Shown here in pieces: positions 1-9,499 of a stretch of 64,000 nucleotides of DNA. The notes beneath the pieces were generated by a model. It was not told the origin of the DNA and ran no database searches. It saw only the letters and a list, made by a program, of their open reading frames with translations. Source of the DNA: Jeotgalibacillus alimentarius (GTDB lineage: Bacteria > Bacillota > Bacilli > Bacillales > Jeotgalibacillaceae). The position numbers and the translations under genes are program-made. The number at the start of each line of letters is the position of its first letter. Position 1 is the stretch's first letter. The DNA lies in NCBI RefSeq assembly GCF_000829445.1, contig NZ_JXRQ01000018.1, positions 1-64,000 of the forward strand, written 5' to 3'.

Positions 1-23
1 CTAAAATTTACGTTCATTATAAA

Positions 24-64
24 AAAATGTCCGTGGGAAGGTTGCACCTTCCCGCGGACATTTT
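24..64. terminator. Bidirectional terminator of the upstream unit
   Basis: A GC-rich stem (GTCCGTGGGAAGG pairing, with one mismatch, to CCTTCCCGCGGAC) is flanked by A and T runs on both sides, so it can end transcription in either direction. It separates the BCCT transporter gene from whatever lies before the window. Confidence 0.85.
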
Positions 65-152
65 CAATTATTCACTGGTTTTGTCCCAGCCTCTTTTTTA
101 AAACCAATATTACTTGTAACCCATCAGAATAGTATGATACGATCAAAAACGT

Positions 153-177
153 GTTTTCAAAAGCTTGTTGAGGGTAT
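153..177 (+). promoter_or_regulatory. Candidate sigma-B promoter of the BCCT transporter
   Basis: GTTTTC, 13 nt, then GGGTAT closely matches the general-stress sigma-B pattern (GTTTAA, N12-15, GGGTAT). It lies about 90 nt before the start codon. B. subtilis opuD is known to have a sigma-B promoter, so the position makes sense. Assignment is by pattern only. Confidence 0.6.
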
Positions 178-267
178 ATATGTATAGTCCCTAGTTACCA
201 GGCAACTATTTCCCTATTTTTTGTAAATACATGTACAGGGACAATAAAAAAATGGAAGGAGAGTAAA

Positions 268-1803
268 ATGAAAAAGATATCGAGTGTTTTTTGGATTACA
301 TTAGCAATTGTATTAGCAGCAGTCATTTATGCAATCGCAGCACCATCAAGTTTTGAAGAGGCTACTGCTAATTTACAGGCATTTATTTCATCAACCTTTG
401 GTTGGTACTACTTAATTATCGTTACTGGTATGGTTATATTTTGCATTATTTTAGCTGTTACACCAATTGGACAGATCAGACTTGGGAAACCTGATGAGCG
501 TCCTGAATATTCAACAGGTACATGGTTTGCAATGTTATTTAGTGCAGGAATGGGGATTGGACTTGTTTTCTGGGGGGCAGCTGAACCAATGCTGCACTTT
601 GCAGGAAACCCTCCATTAGCAGAAGCTGGCAGTGACCAGGCGCTTAAAGATTCAATGCAGTACACATTCTTTCACTGGGGATTGCATGCATGGGCTATTT
701 ACGCTGTAGTGGCGCTTGCTCTTGCATACTTTAAATTCCGTAAAGGTGAACCAGGGCTGGTTTCAGCAACTCTGGTACCGCTATTTGGTGATAAAATGCG
801 TGGTGGCTGGGGTACTGTCGTTGATGTTCTTGCCGTGTTTGCTACCGTAGTTGGTGTGGCGACAACATTAGGGTTCGGAGCCATTCAAATTAATGGCGGT
901 CTGGCTTATTTAACAGGTATTGAAATCAGTTTCCCGGTACAAGTAGCAATCATTGCGGTTGTTACAGTTCTGTTTATGATTTCAGCATGGAGCGGTATCA
1001 GTAAAGGGATCAGATACTTATCTAACACAAATATGGTTTTGGCACTCGCGTTAATGATCATTATGTTAATCATTGGTCCAACAATGCTGATTTTGAATTT
1101 ATTTACTAATTCTCTTGGGGCATATGCCCAAAATTTACTTGAAATGAGCTTTAGAATTGCACCACTTGACCAGGGGAATCGTGACTGGATTAATGCCTGG
1201 ACAATTTTTTATTGGGCATGGTGGATTTCATGGTCACCATTCGTAGGTATCTTTATCGCCCGGGTATCCCGTGGACGTACAATCAGAGAATTTATGGCAG
1301 GTGTTCTTGTACTGCCATCGCTCGTAAGTTTCTTCTGGTTTGCTGTGTTTGGTTCAAGTTCGATCAATGTTCAGCAACAGGGTAATGTTGACCTCACAGG
1401 ACTGCTGACAGAAGAAGTATTGTTTGCGGTATTTAATGAATACCAGCTTGGAATTGTTTTATCAGTAATTGCGATTTTACTGATCAGCACTTTCTTTATT
1501 ACTTCAGCCGACTCAGCTACTTTTGTATTAGGAATGCAGACAACAAATGGTTCATTAACTCCTCCTAATACTGTTAAGCTTACATGGGGGCTTGCCCAGT
1601 CAGCTGTGGCAGTTATTCTATTATCAGCGGATGGCCTGCAGGCACTTCAAAACGCATTAATTGTAGCAGCCTTTCCATTCTCCTTTATTATGATATTAAT
1701 GATGATTTCAACCTATAAAGCGTTGAATCAGGAGAGAAAAGAGCTTGGATTAATGATTAAACCGAAGAGACAGAAAAAAGAAGAAAAACAAGTGAATGAA
1801 TAA
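268..1803 (+). CDS. opuD: BCCT-family glycine betaine/osmolyte transporter (OpuD-like)
   Basis: This is a sodium-coupled secondary transporter of the betaine-choline-carnitine family, predicted to import compatible solutes across the cytoplasmic membrane. The 511 residues form about 12 membrane helices. The family pattern is visible: a Gly-rich helix near residues 91-108 ([14 protein letters not shown]) and the Trp-rich segment from W311 ([15 protein letters not shown]) that forms the substrate box region. The ATG is preceded by AAGGAGAG. The gene stands alone between two terminators. Exact substrate (betaine, choline, carnitine or ectoine) cannot be read from sequence. Confidence 0.9.
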   Translation: MKKISSVFWITLAIVLAAVIYAIAAPSSFEEATANLQAFISSTFGWYYLIIVTGMVIFCIILAVTPIGQIRLGKPDERPEYSTGTWFAMLFSAGMGIGLVFWGAAEPMLHFAGNPPLAEAGSDQALKDSMQYTFFHWGLHAWAIYAVVALALAYFKFRKGEPGLVSATLVPLFGDKMRGGWGTVVDVLAVFATVVGVATTLGFGAIQINGGLAYLTGIEISFPVQVAIIAVVTVLFMISAWSGISKGIRYLSNTNMVLALALMIIMLIIGPTMLILNLFTNSLGAYAQNLLEMSFRIAPLDQGNRDWINAWTIFYWAWWISWSPFVGIFIARVSRGRTIREFMAGVLVLPSLVSFFWFAVFGSSSINVQQQGNVDLTGLLTEEVLFAVFNEYQLGIVLSVIAILLISTFFITSADSATFVLGMQTTNGSLTPPNTVKLTWGLAQSAVAVILLSADGLQALQNALIVAAFPFSFIMILMMISTYKALNQERKELGLMIKPKRQKKEEKQVNE

Positions 1804-1806
1804 GCG

Positions 1807-1844
1807 AAAATCCCCCTTTGCGATATTACGCAAAGGGGATTTTT
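1807..1844 (+). terminator. Rho-independent terminator after opuD
   Basis: The stem AATCCCCCTTTGCG / CGCAAAGGGGATT (one unpaired C) is followed by a T run directly after the stop codon. Confidence 0.9.
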
Positions 1845-2096
1845 CATTTTTAGCACAGCTGTAAATAGTAGCAAAAGCGAATGAGTCCGTTTAAGGAAGC
1901 AGGACAGGTGAGACACGCAGAAAAAAGGGCGAGGAGGTGGGCTGGAGCCTTAACTAAGCGACCCAATGCAAATAACGTTTATTTGGTGCGGATACTATCA
2001 GGAGAGTGTAACTGTGGGATCTAGTTTACATTTATTTTAGTTATAATCAGACATAGCATCAGAAATTATGTTTGAAAATAGATAAATTTGTCGCTA
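1845..2096. other. Intergenic stretch with a possible degenerate interspersed repeat
   Basis: No gene with a ribosome site is visible here. Around 1885-1960 the composition becomes purine- and GC-richer than its surroundings, with segments such as GTGAGACACGCAG and GGGCGAGGAGG. These resemble, from memory, a dispersed intergenic repeat of Bacillus-type genomes (GAGACCCCGCAGG ... CGAGGAGG). This is a weak inference. The rest is AT-rich promoter-like DNA ahead of the MarR gene. Confidence 0.3.
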
Positions 2097-2097
2097 T

Positions 2098-2120
2098 AGT
2101 TAAGTTAAGTTCACTTAACT
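2098..2120. promoter_or_regulatory. MarR-type operator overlapping the leader of the regulator gene
   Basis: A perfect 18-bp palindrome, AGTTAAGT-TC-ACTTAACT (2103-2120), ends 15 nt before the MarR start codon. A third half-site AGTTAAGT overlaps it at 2098-2105. Such palindromes ahead of marR-type genes usually serve autorepression; binding is inferred. Confidence 0.7.
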
Positions 2121-2135
2121 ATTTAGGAGAATTCC

Positions 2136-2582
2136 ATGACAACTACACACTTTGATATAAAAAGACTACATGCAACAATTGACGAAATGAGCGACTTGCT
2201 TTCAAGGGAATTGGACACGTTGGAACAGTTTAACCTTACAGATCAGCAGGAAAACTACTTAATGTATTGTGTTACAAATGCACCCTTAACAGCTAAAGAA
2301 CTGGTAGAGGAATTTCAGGTTTCAAAAAGCGCAATCAGTCAGGTAGTAGCAAAGTTAGAAAAAGAAAGATTTATTGAGAGAGAAAAAAACCCTGAAAATT
2401 TAAGAGAAACTTTAATATATCTTGGACCAAAAGGCAGAATGTTTGCAAGAAGACTGGAAGAGTTTAATAGTAAAATCCAAAATGAATATTACGTTCATCT
2501 GACAAGTGATGAGATCAAACAGATGATTTCTTCAATTGAAAAGCTGAACAAAGTGATAAAAGAAAATCAATCCGGCTCATGA
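2136..2582 (+). CDS. MarR-family transcriptional regulator
   Basis: This 148-residue winged-helix protein fits the MarR family. An N-terminal helix for dimerisation leads into a helix-turn-helix at about residues 50-75 (TAKELVEEFQVSKSAISQVVAKLEK) and the wing with the usual R-E-T pattern (NPENLRETLIYLGPKG). The C-terminal helix completes the dimer interface. The ATG follows AGGAGA. A perfect palindrome in its leader argues for autoregulation. The ligand and targets are unknown; the neighbouring osmolyte transporter is a possible target but has no copy of the palindrome that I can see. Confidence 0.85.
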   Translation: MTTTHFDIKRLHATIDEMSDLLSRELDTLEQFNLTDQQENYLMYCVTNAPLTAKELVEEFQVSKSAISQVVAKLEKERFIEREKNPENLRETLIYLGPKGRMFARRLEEFNSKIQNEYYVHLTSDEIKQMISSIEKLNKVIKENQSGS

Positions 2583-2669
2583 TTCATTACAGTCGCTTGT
2601 AATTTCTGTTCAGCAAGAGTCCGATCCGTTACAATAGAGAAGTGACTGAAGATGAAAGAGGTTAACAGG

Positions 2670-3308
2670 TTGAGTACAAAAAAGAAAAGAAAAGTTTTGA
2701 AGTGGAAAAGAGTTGCTGCTTTATTTTTTGCAGTATGTTCGATTATTATATTTTCCGCTGCTTTTGTATTGTTGAGTGATGACAGCTATATGGGAAAGAC
2801 ACTGGATCTTTTAGAAGAAAATGGAATGCCGATGGAACTTGAAATACCAGATGAAAATATTAGTATTTATAAAAAAGCCGGTGAGGAGTACAACATGGAT
2901 TGGAGGCTTTTAGCTGCACATCATCGTGTGGAAACTCGTTTTTCAACTATGGATACACTCGTTTCACCAGTTGGTGCAGAAGGGCATATGCAGTTTATGC
3001 CATGTACGTTTATCGGATGGACACACCCGAGTTGTGAAGGACTCGGAGAAGGAAATATTCCACAGGAGGAATTAACCGATCCGGCAGCTATCGAAATGTA
3101 CGGCGGTTATGGTGTGGATGCAAACAATGACGGTGTGGCAGACCCTTACGATCTTGAAGATGCCGTTTTTAGTGCAGCTAATTACCTCTCACAGAATGGG
3201 GCTTCAGATGGTGAGCTAGAAAAAGCAATATTTCTATATAACCGGAGTGACGAATATGTAGAGGATGTACTCGGTTTTTATGAGGATTATAAAAATAAAC
3301 ACCCTTAA
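2670..3308 (+). CDS. Membrane-anchored lytic transglycosylase-like protein
   Basis: After a basic N-terminus and one hydrophobic anchor the protein carries a lysozyme-fold domain of the lytic transglycosylase type. The likely catalytic Glu lies in HHRVETRFS, followed by the typical GHMQFMP segment and a DANNDGVADPYDLEDAVFSA stretch like that of MltB-type enzymes. It would cleave peptidoglycan outside the membrane. I prefer the TTG at 2670 because AAAGAGG lies 8 nt upstream; an in-frame ATG at 2652 has a poorer ribosome site. It is followed closely by the nuclease gene. Confidence 0.75.
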   Translation: MSTKKKRKVLKWKRVAALFFAVCSIIIFSAAFVLLSDDSYMGKTLDLLEENGMPMELEIPDENISIYKKAGEEYNMDWRLLAAHHRVETRFSTMDTLVSPVGAEGHMQFMPCTFIGWTHPSCEGLGEGNIPQEELTDPAAIEMYGGYGVDANNDGVADPYDLEDAVFSAANYLSQNGASDGELEKAIFLYNRSDEYVEDVLGFYEDYKNKHP

Positions 3309-3320
3309 GCAGGAGGCACT

Positions 3321-3965
3321 ATGAAAAGGTTTATTTTTTTAGTCATGATTCTGCTGTTATCCGGGTGTCAGGAAAGCAGTCTCACAGGAGAAATTATTTA
3401 CGTTGTTGATGGGGACACGCTCGACGTTCAGTTTGAAGATGGCACTGAAGAGAGAATCAGACTTCTGCTAATTGACACACCCGAGACCAAACACCCGACC
3501 ATTGGAGTTGAACCCTTCGGACCTGAGGCTTCTGAGTTTACTTCACAATTTGAAGGTGACCAGGTGGAGCTTGAACTTGATGTGTCCGAAAGAGATCGAT
3601 ATGGCAGATTACTAGCTTATGTGTGGCTTGATGATCAAATGCTGAATGAAATGATATTAAAAGAAGGTCTGGCAAGAGTGTCTGTTTATCCGCCTAATAC
3701 AAAATACGTTGATGAATTCAGGGATATCGAGCGCAAAGCAAAGACTGATGAAAAAGGTATATGGTCAGTTGAAAATTATCAACATGCAGACAAAGGTTCA
3801 TCTGAAAAATCTGATGAAAGCTGTAATATAAAAGGAAATATTAATTCGCGCGGAGATAAAATTTACCACACCGAATCTTCTGCATACTATGAGCAGACAA
3901 TACCTGAAGAATGGTTTTGTACTGAAGCAGATGCAATAGAGGCAGGATTCAGAGCGCCAAGATAG
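3321..3965 (+). CDS. Thermonuclease-family lipoprotein with C-terminal sunset-like domain
   Basis: The protein begins with a lipoprotein signal ending in LLSGC, so it is probably anchored outside the membrane. A staphylococcal-nuclease (SNase) domain follows: YVVDGDTLDV, LLLIDTPET and ERDRYGRLLAYVW carry the expected metal and catalytic residues (Asp, Arg, Glu, Arg). A C-terminal segment with CNIKGNI ... WFCTEADAIEAGFR resembles the small cysteine-containing 'sunset' domain often attached to such nucleases. It probably degrades extracellular DNA or RNA. The gene starts 12 nt after the transglycosylase stop, behind AGGAGG, so the two are likely co-transcribed. Confidence 0.85.
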   Translation: MKRFIFLVMILLLSGCQESSLTGEIIYVVDGDTLDVQFEDGTEERIRLLLIDTPETKHPTIGVEPFGPEASEFTSQFEGDQVELELDVSERDRYGRLLAYVWLDDQMLNEMILKEGLARVSVYPPNTKYVDEFRDIERKAKTDEKGIWSVENYQHADKGSSEKSDESCNIKGNINSRGDKIYHTESSAYYEQTIPEEWFCTEADAIEAGFRAPR

Positions 3966-3980
3966 GAGTGAAACCTTCTT

Positions 3981-5423
3981 ATGAAACCTAAAGAGTATAC
4001 CCGCTTAGATGCAAGTGAACTTGCAGGTTTAATTAAATCAGGTGAAATAACCTCAACAGAAGCTGTTGAAGCAGCTGTAAAGATCATTGAAAAAACAAAC
4101 CCGGACCTGAATGCTATTACAAACCTAAGAATTGAAAAGGCTTTTGAAGAAGCAAAAAATCCGGATCTCGACGCACCATTCAGCGGAGTCCCAATCTTAC
4201 TAAAGGATATGTCGCAGCAAGTGAAAGGTTCTCCTGCAACCGCCGGGTCAAAGCTGCTTAAAAATGTTGTTGCACAACGTGACAGCTTTTTTACTGAGTC
4301 TGTAAGAAAATCCGGTTTTATCATTCTGGGACATACGAATGCTCCGGAATTCGGTTTGAAGAATATTACTGAACCGGAATTGCATGGACCATCAAGGAAT
4401 CCTCATCATAAAGATTTTTCTCCCGGCGGTTCGAGTGGAGGAGCAGCTTCAGCAGTTGGATCCGGTATGGTTCCACTGGGCGGGGCAAGTGATGGCGGAG
4501 GTTCTATTAGAATACCTGCCTCATTTACAGGATTGATCGGGTTAAAACCTACCAGAGGCAGAATGCCGGTTGGACCAGGCACAGGCAGGCAATGGCAGGG
4601 AGCTGCTATAGACTTTTTTCTAACAAAGTCTATTAGAGATACTGCTGAATTACTTGAAAGTATGCAGGTTTATCAAAGGGAAGCTGCTTTTCATACACCT
4701 TTATATGAAGAAGGATACATAAAATCACTTAACTCTAAGCATTCATTTACAATTGCCTATTCCACTGTTTCGCCTGTTGGTACGCCGGTAAGTCCCGAGG
4801 CTGAGCAGGCGGTCATGAAAACTGTTGCAGCGCTTGAAGCGATGGGGTTTTCATGTGAAGAAGCAAAGCCTGATATTGATGGCATTGAGCTTATGAGACA
4901 ATATTATCTGATGAACTCAGGTGAAATGGCATCTATGATTTACCAGCTCGAAAGGTCATTGGAGAGGGAACTGACAGTTTACGATATGGAAATTGAATCC
5001 TGGGCGCTGTATCAGGCCGGATTAAAGTGTTCAGCAGGTGAGTTCAGCAGAAGCCTCAGTGTATGGGATCAGGCTTCTGCAATGATGCATCATTTTCATC
5101 AGAAATATGATTTGTATATCACACCGGCAACAGCACACACAGCTCCTGAAATAGGTGCGCTTGCACACGACGGCGAGATGGTGAAACAGCTTGAAGGAAT
5201 AGGAAGTTATTCTGCTGAAAAACAGCAGGAGCTGATCTACCAGATGTTTGAGCCGAGCTTAACGTTGACGCCTTTTACTCAGCTGGCTAATTTAACAGGG
5301 CAACCGGCGATCAGTCTACCGGTGTACAATGCAGGTATGCCGATTGGTGTACAGATCATGGCCCCTAAAGGCTGTGAACACTGGCTGCTTAATATCAGTC
5401 ATTTATTAATGGAAGCTCGCTGA
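3981..5423 (+). CDS. Amidase signature-family enzyme
   Basis: A 480-residue amidase related to GatA and 6-aminohexanoate-cyclic-dimer hydrolases. The Ser-cisSer-Lys triad is visible: Lys in PILLKDM (near residue 75), the first Ser in the GGSSGGAASAVG loop and the second in GGGSIRIPAS. It hydrolyses an amide bond; the substrate is unknown. It is unlikely to be the tRNA amidotransferase subunit because gatB and gatC are not adjacent. AGGAGTG precedes the ATG, and it sits 15 nt after the nuclease gene. Confidence 0.85.
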   Translation: MKPKEYTRLDASELAGLIKSGEITSTEAVEAAVKIIEKTNPDLNAITNLRIEKAFEEAKNPDLDAPFSGVPILLKDMSQQVKGSPATAGSKLLKNVVAQRDSFFTESVRKSGFIILGHTNAPEFGLKNITEPELHGPSRNPHHKDFSPGGSSGGAASAVGSGMVPLGGASDGGGSIRIPASFTGLIGLKPTRGRMPVGPGTGRQWQGAAIDFFLTKSIRDTAELLESMQVYQREAAFHTPLYEEGYIKSLNSKHSFTIAYSTVSPVGTPVSPEAEQAVMKTVAALEAMGFSCEEAKPDIDGIELMRQYYLMNSGEMASMIYQLERSLERELTVYDMEIESWALYQAGLKCSAGEFSRSLSVWDQASAMMHHFHQKYDLYITPATAHTAPEIGALAHDGEMVKQLEGIGSYSAEKQQELIYQMFEPSLTLTPFTQLANLTGQPAISLPVYNAGMPIGVQIMAPKGCEHWLLNISHLLMEAR

Positions 5424-5529
5424 TAACATTATGCTGATAAAGCACTTATTTGACATGTGAACAATTAAATAAAAATATAATCCGCTTAAAATCAGGTTTT
5501 TTTAACAGAACGAATCGTAAAGTTATTTA

Positions 5530-5593
5530 TTGATAAGTTTTAGTTATCAAACAACATAACTTTATTGATATTTACTTATGAAGCCAGTTGTAT
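5530..5593 (+). promoter_or_regulatory. CcpC-type operator and promoter region of aconitase
   Basis: The dyad TTGATAA-N7-TTATCAA (5530-5550) contains ATAA-N7-TTAT, the known CcpC box of Bacillus citB. A possible promoter (TTGATA at 5565, TTGTAT at 5588) lies downstream and includes an isolated TTAT half-site at 5576-5579. Dyad plus promoter-proximal half-site repeats the B. subtilis arrangement, where citrate relieves CcpC repression. The operator is convincing; the exact promoter is less certain. Confidence 0.65.
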
Positions 5594-5660
5594 TAAGATT
5601 GAATTGTGCGAAAAAAGTTACATAACGTCGCTTTACTAATTATTCAGAGGGGGAAAAAAG

Positions 5661-8372
5661 ATGGCTAATCAGGATATTTTTCAATCGAAAAAATCTTTTG
5701 AACTTGAAGGTAAACGCTATCATTATTATGAATTAAAAGCACTTGAACAAGAGGGTCTGACAAACATCTCCAAGCTGCCATATTCGATTCGTGTACTTTT
5801 AGAATCTGTATTACGTCAGTATGATGGCCGCGTAATTAAAGAAGATCATATTAAAAACCTAGCAAACTGGGGATCAGAGGACGTAAAGGATTCTGAAGTT
5901 CCTTTTAAACCGTCCCGCGTTATTCTTCAGGACTTTACCGGTGTGCCGGCGGTTGTTGACCTTGCTTCACTGCGAGATGCTATGTCTAAAATGGGTGGTT
6001 CTCCGGATAAAATCAATCCTGAAATCCCGGTGGATCTTGTTATTGACCACTCTGTACAGGTAGATAAGTACGGTACACCTGATGCTCTTCAGGTAAATAT
6101 GGATCTTGAATTTGAAAGAAACGCTGAGCGTTACCAGTTCCTTTCATGGGCACAGAAAGCATTTGATAATTATCGTGCTGTACCACCTGCAACAGGTATC
6201 GTTCACCAGGTTAACCTTGAGTACCTTGCCAATGTAGTTCATGCAATTGAAAACGCTGAAGGCGAGACAATCGCTTTCCCTGATACGCTTGTTGGTACTG
6301 ATTCTCATACAACAATGATCAACGGTATTGGCGTACTTGGCTGGGGTGTTGGCGGAATTGAAGCTGAAGCAGGAATGCTTGGCCAGCCTTCATATTTCCC
6401 GATTCCTGAAGTAATTGGCGTACGTTTGACGAATGAGTTGCCTCAAGGTGCTACAGCAACTGACCTTGCACTGAAAGTAACTCAGGTGCTACGTCAAAAA
6501 GGTGTTGTTGGTAAATTTGTTGAATTCTTTGGCGACGGGGTTGCGAACCTTCCGCTTGCTGACCGAGCAACAATTGCCAATATGGCACCTGAATACGGCG
6601 CAACTTGCGGATTCTTCCCGGTAGATGAAGAATCTCTTAACTACATGCGCCTGACTGGCCGCGACGATCGTGATATTGCAGTCGTAAAAGAATACCTTCA
6701 GTTAAACGATATGTTCTTTACGACTGATAAAGAAGATCCGACTTATACAGACGTTGTTGAGCTTGATTTATCTAAAGTTGAACCGAATCTTTCAGGACCT
6801 AAGCGTCCTCAGGATTTGATTCCATTATCAGCAATGCAAAAAGAATTCCATAAAGCGCTGACAGCTAAAGAAGGCGTTCAGGGATTCGGACTTGAAAAAG
6901 AAGAAATCAATAAAGAAGCAGTTGTTGAATTCAGCAATGGTGATGTTGCACCTATGAAGACAGGTGCAATTGCAATCGCTGCAATTACAAGCTGTACGAA
7001 TACATCAAACCCTTATGTTATGCTGGGTGCAGGTTTAGTTGCGCAAAAAGCAGTTGAGCTTGGCATGGAGGTTCCTAAATATGTGAAAACTTCATTAGCA
7101 CCTGGATCTAAAGTTGTATCAGGATATCTGCGCGATGCGAACCTTCTTGACCCACTGGCTAGTCTTGGCTTTGACCTGGTAGGTTACGGATGTACAACGT
7201 GTATCGGTAACTCGGGTCCGCTTCTCCCTGAAATTGAAAAAACAATTTCAGAAAGTGACCTTCTTGTGTCATCAGTCCTGTCAGGTAACCGTAACTTTGA
7301 AGGACGTATCCACCCATTAGTACGTGCTAACTACCTGGCATCTCCACCGCTGGTTGTTGCTTATGCACTTGCAGGTACAGTAGATATCGATCTTCAGAAA
7401 GATCCGATCGGTAAGGGTAAAGACGGACAGGACATCTTCCTGAAAGATATCTGGCCGACTACTGAAGAAGTAAATGAAATTGTTAAATCAACTGTAACAC
7501 CTGAACTCTTCCGTGAAGAGTATGAGCGTGTGTTTGATAATAACGAAAGATGGAATGAAATTGAGACAAATGATGATGCACTGTATGCATTCTCAAATGA
7601 CTCTACTTATATTCAGAATCCTCCTTTCTTTGAAGGGTTGACTGAACACCCATCTGCAATTGAAAAGCTTGCCGGTCTGCGTGTAGTGGGTAAATTTGGA
7701 GACTCAGTAACAACGGACCATATTTCTCCGGCAGGTGCAATTGGTAAAGACACACCGGCAGGAAAATACCTTCGTGAAAACGGAGTTGAAATCCGTGACT
7801 TCAACTCATATGGTTCACGACGCGGTAACCATGAAGTGATGATGCGTGGTACGTTTGCCAATATTCGTATTCGTAATCAGATTGCTCCTGGAACTGAGGG
7901 CGGTTACACGACGTACTGGCCAACAGGCGAAGTCATGGCGATCTATGATGCATGTATGAAATATCAGGAAGATAATACCGGACTGGTCGTACTTGCAGGA
8001 AAAGACTATGGAATGGGTTCATCCCGTGACTGGGCTGCAAAAGGTACTAACCTTCTTGGAATTAAGACTGTTATCGCAGAAAGCTATGAGCGTATTCACC
8101 GTTCAAACCTTGTGTTTATGGGCGTTCTTCCGCTTCAATTCAAAAAGGGTGATAGTGCTGAATCACTTGGATTGACTGGTAAAGAAACAATTTCTGTTAA
8201 CATTACCGATGACGTTAAACCACGTGATATTCTGACAGTTACTGCAACTGATGAAAATGGAAAAGTAACTGAATTTGAAGTGCTTGCACGTTTTGATTCA
8301 GATGTAGAAGTTGATTATTACCGTCACGGTGGAATCCTGAGAATGGTTCTTCGTGATAAGTTAACTGTATAA
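5661..8372 (+). CDS. acnA: Aconitate hydratase AcnA (CitB)
   Basis: This 903-residue enzyme interconverts citrate and isocitrate in the TCA cycle using a [4Fe-4S] cluster. The cluster ligands are Cys445 (SCTNTSNP), Cys511 and Cys514 ([13 protein letters not shown]). The C-terminal swivel domain has the substrate loop [10 protein letters not shown]. Length and layout match the AcnA/IRP1 type, which in Bacillus also binds iron-responsive RNA elements. A strong AGAGGGGG site precedes the ATG. It stands alone under a CcpC-type operator, with its own terminator. Confidence 0.97.
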   Translation: MANQDIFQSKKSFELEGKRYHYYELKALEQEGLTNISKLPYSIRVLLESVLRQYDGRVIKEDHIKNLANWGSEDVKDSEVPFKPSRVILQDFTGVPAVVDLASLRDAMSKMGGSPDKINPEIPVDLVIDHSVQVDKYGTPDALQVNMDLEFERNAERYQFLSWAQKAFDNYRAVPPATGIVHQVNLEYLANVVHAIENAEGETIAFPDTLVGTDSHTTMINGIGVLGWGVGGIEAEAGMLGQPSYFPIPEVIGVRLTNELPQGATATDLALKVTQVLRQKGVVGKFVEFFGDGVANLPLADRATIANMAPEYGATCGFFPVDEESLNYMRLTGRDDRDIAVVKEYLQLNDMFFTTDKEDPTYTDVVELDLSKVEPNLSGPKRPQDLIPLSAMQKEFHKALTAKEGVQGFGLEKEEINKEAVVEFSNGDVAPMKTGAIAIAAITSCTNTSNPYVMLGAGLVAQKAVELGMEVPKYVKTSLAPGSKVVSGYLRDANLLDPLASLGFDLVGYGCTTCIGNSGPLLPEIEKTISESDLLVSSVLSGNRNFEGRIHPLVRANYLASPPLVVAYALAGTVDIDLQKDPIGKGKDGQDIFLKDIWPTTEEVNEIVKSTVTPELFREEYERVFDNNERWNEIETNDDALYAFSNDSTYIQNPPFFEGLTEHPSAIEKLAGLRVVGKFGDSVTTDHISPAGAIGKDTPAGKYLRENGVEIRDFNSYGSRRGNHEVMMRGTFANIRIRNQIAPGTEGGYTTYWPTGEVMAIYDACMKYQEDNTGLVVLAGKDYGMGSSRDWAAKGTNLLGIKTVIAESYERIHRSNLVFMGVLPLQFKKGDSAESLGLTGKETISVNITDDVKPRDILTVTATDENGKVTEFEVLARFDSDVEVDYYRHGGILRMVLRDKLTV

Positions 8373-8378
8373 AAACGC

Positions 8379-8411
8379 AATCCGACAGTGTAACAGCTGT
8401 CGGATTTTTTT
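8379..8411 (+). terminator. Terminator of acnA
   Basis: The stem AATCCGACAG / CTGTCGGATT is followed by a T run, right after the aconitase stop. Confidence 0.9.
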
Positions 8412-8494
8412 AATGCGAAATAATTATAAAATTTAAATAATTCAGTTTAAACACAGTCATATTGTGACATACTGATAATAGGAGGTGAAGATGA

Positions 8495-8629
8495 ATGAGA
8501 GTAAAAGGAAAGTCCTTTCAGGAATTGCTGGCAGAGAATCGATCTGACATTAAAAGAGATCCGGTAAAAATGGATCGGATTGAGGAAAGACTGGAGAAAA
8601 GGTGGATTACATGGACTGAAAAAAGTTAA
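8495..8629 (+). CDS. FbpB-like small basic protein
   Basis: A 44-residue ORF begins at the second of two overlapping ATGs, 7 nt behind a strong GGAGGTG; the first ATG opens only a 18-codon frame. The peptide (MRVKGKSFQELLAENRSDIK, then a charged helix with RIEERLEKR) matches my recollection of the FbpB small basic family. In B. subtilis FbpB works with the sRNA FsrA in the iron-sparing response, one target of which is aconitase mRNA. Its place directly behind acnA fits, but homology was judged by eye. Confidence 0.7.
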   Translation: MRVKGKSFQELLAENRSDIKRDPVKMDRIEERLEKRWITWTEKS

Positions 8630-8730
8630 TCAGATCGCATTCTGTCCAGTTAGGATAGGGTGCTTTTATTTTTGATCTACTCATTTTTTCGTTATAATAT
8701 AAGAACATTCAGATGAAATGAGGGTTATAC

Positions 8731-9174
8731 ATGCTCGTTGCACAAAAAGATATAGAAGTACGCTATGCTGAAACAGATCAAATGGGTGTCGTCTATCATG
8801 CAAATTATTTAGTGTGGATGGAAATTGGACGGACATCGTTAATTGAAGAAATGGGTTTTAAATACACTGATATGGAAGAAGAAGGGATTCTGGCCCCCGT
8901 GATGGATATCAATATTTCCTACAAGAGTCCTGCAAAATATGGTGATGCTGTCACTGTACATACATGGATTGATCATTATGATGGATTGCGGACACATTAC
9001 GGATATGAAATTCTGCTGGCAGATGGAAAAATTGCTGCTACCGGATTGAGTAAACACGTCTGTGTTAAAAAAGATAATTTCAGACCCGTATTGATTAGAA
9101 AACATTTTCCTGAGTGGCATGAAGCATGTGAAAAATATAAAAAACTGTCTGATATGCAGGAGACCAGATCTTAA
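8731..9174 (+). CDS. YneP-like acyl-CoA thioesterase (4HBT hotdog fold)
   Basis: A 147-residue single hotdog-domain protein of the YbgC/FcbC type. The motif RYAETDQMGVVYHANYLVWMEIGRT carries the catalytic Asp and the helix start typical of 4-hydroxybenzoyl-CoA thioesterase relatives. It hydrolyses an acyl-CoA thioester; the acyl group is unknown. Gene order (acnA, this gene, yneQ-like, HesB-like) matches B. subtilis yneP. Its stop overlaps the next start by one base (TAATG), implying translational coupling. Confidence 0.85.
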   Translation: MLVAQKDIEVRYAETDQMGVVYHANYLVWMEIGRTSLIEEMGFKYTDMEEEGILAPVMDINISYKSPAKYGDAVTVHTWIDHYDGLRTHYGYEILLADGKIAATGLSKHVCVKKDNFRPVLIRKHFPEWHEACEKYKKLSDMQETRS

Positions 9175-9479
9175 TGGCATTCGGGCTTAAAAGACAGGAG
9201 CTTCTTCAATGGAAGAGGGATATTGATAGGGGTAAGGTTGCTTTCATTACACACTACTGGCTGGATGAACGTTTTGATGAGATGAAGACAGTAACAAAGG
9301 TTGGAGCTAAAGATCTCGGTAAACTCTATGATTGGGGCAGGCAGTATGGTCTGAAAAAGGATTGGATCCACATGCGGGAAGATGGCTACTCCCATTATGA
9401 CCTGATTGGCAGCGTGCAAGTTGAGATATTAAAGGCTGAAGGGATGCAGGAGCAGATGGATCGGTTTAATATAAAATAA
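9174..9479 (+). CDS. YneQ-like conserved protein of unknown function
   Basis: A 101-residue soluble, charged protein overlapping the thioesterase stop by one base. I recognise it mainly by position, since yneQ follows yneP in B. subtilis, and by small size. Visible features are a Trp- and Tyr-rich centre (THYWLDERFDEMKT, YDWGRQYGLKKDW) and no signal peptide. No function is known to me. Confidence 0.75.
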   Translation: MAFGLKRQELLQWKRDIDRGKVAFITHYWLDERFDEMKTVTKVGAKDLGKLYDWGRQYGLKKDWIHMREDGYSHYDLIGSVQVEILKAEGMQEQMDRFNIK

Positions 9480-9499
9480 AAACCGCATTTCTGCGGTTT
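9480..9499. terminator. Bidirectional terminator between convergent genes
   Basis: The hairpin AAACCGCA / TGCGGTTT lies between the yneQ-like gene and the convergent HesB-like gene and can serve both. Confidence 0.75.

Noticed and set aside
8491-8547. Alternative mini-ORF from the first ATG before the FbpB-like gene
   Set aside because: It stops after 18 codons, and the ATG 4 nt later, better spaced from GGAGGTG, gives the family-like product.
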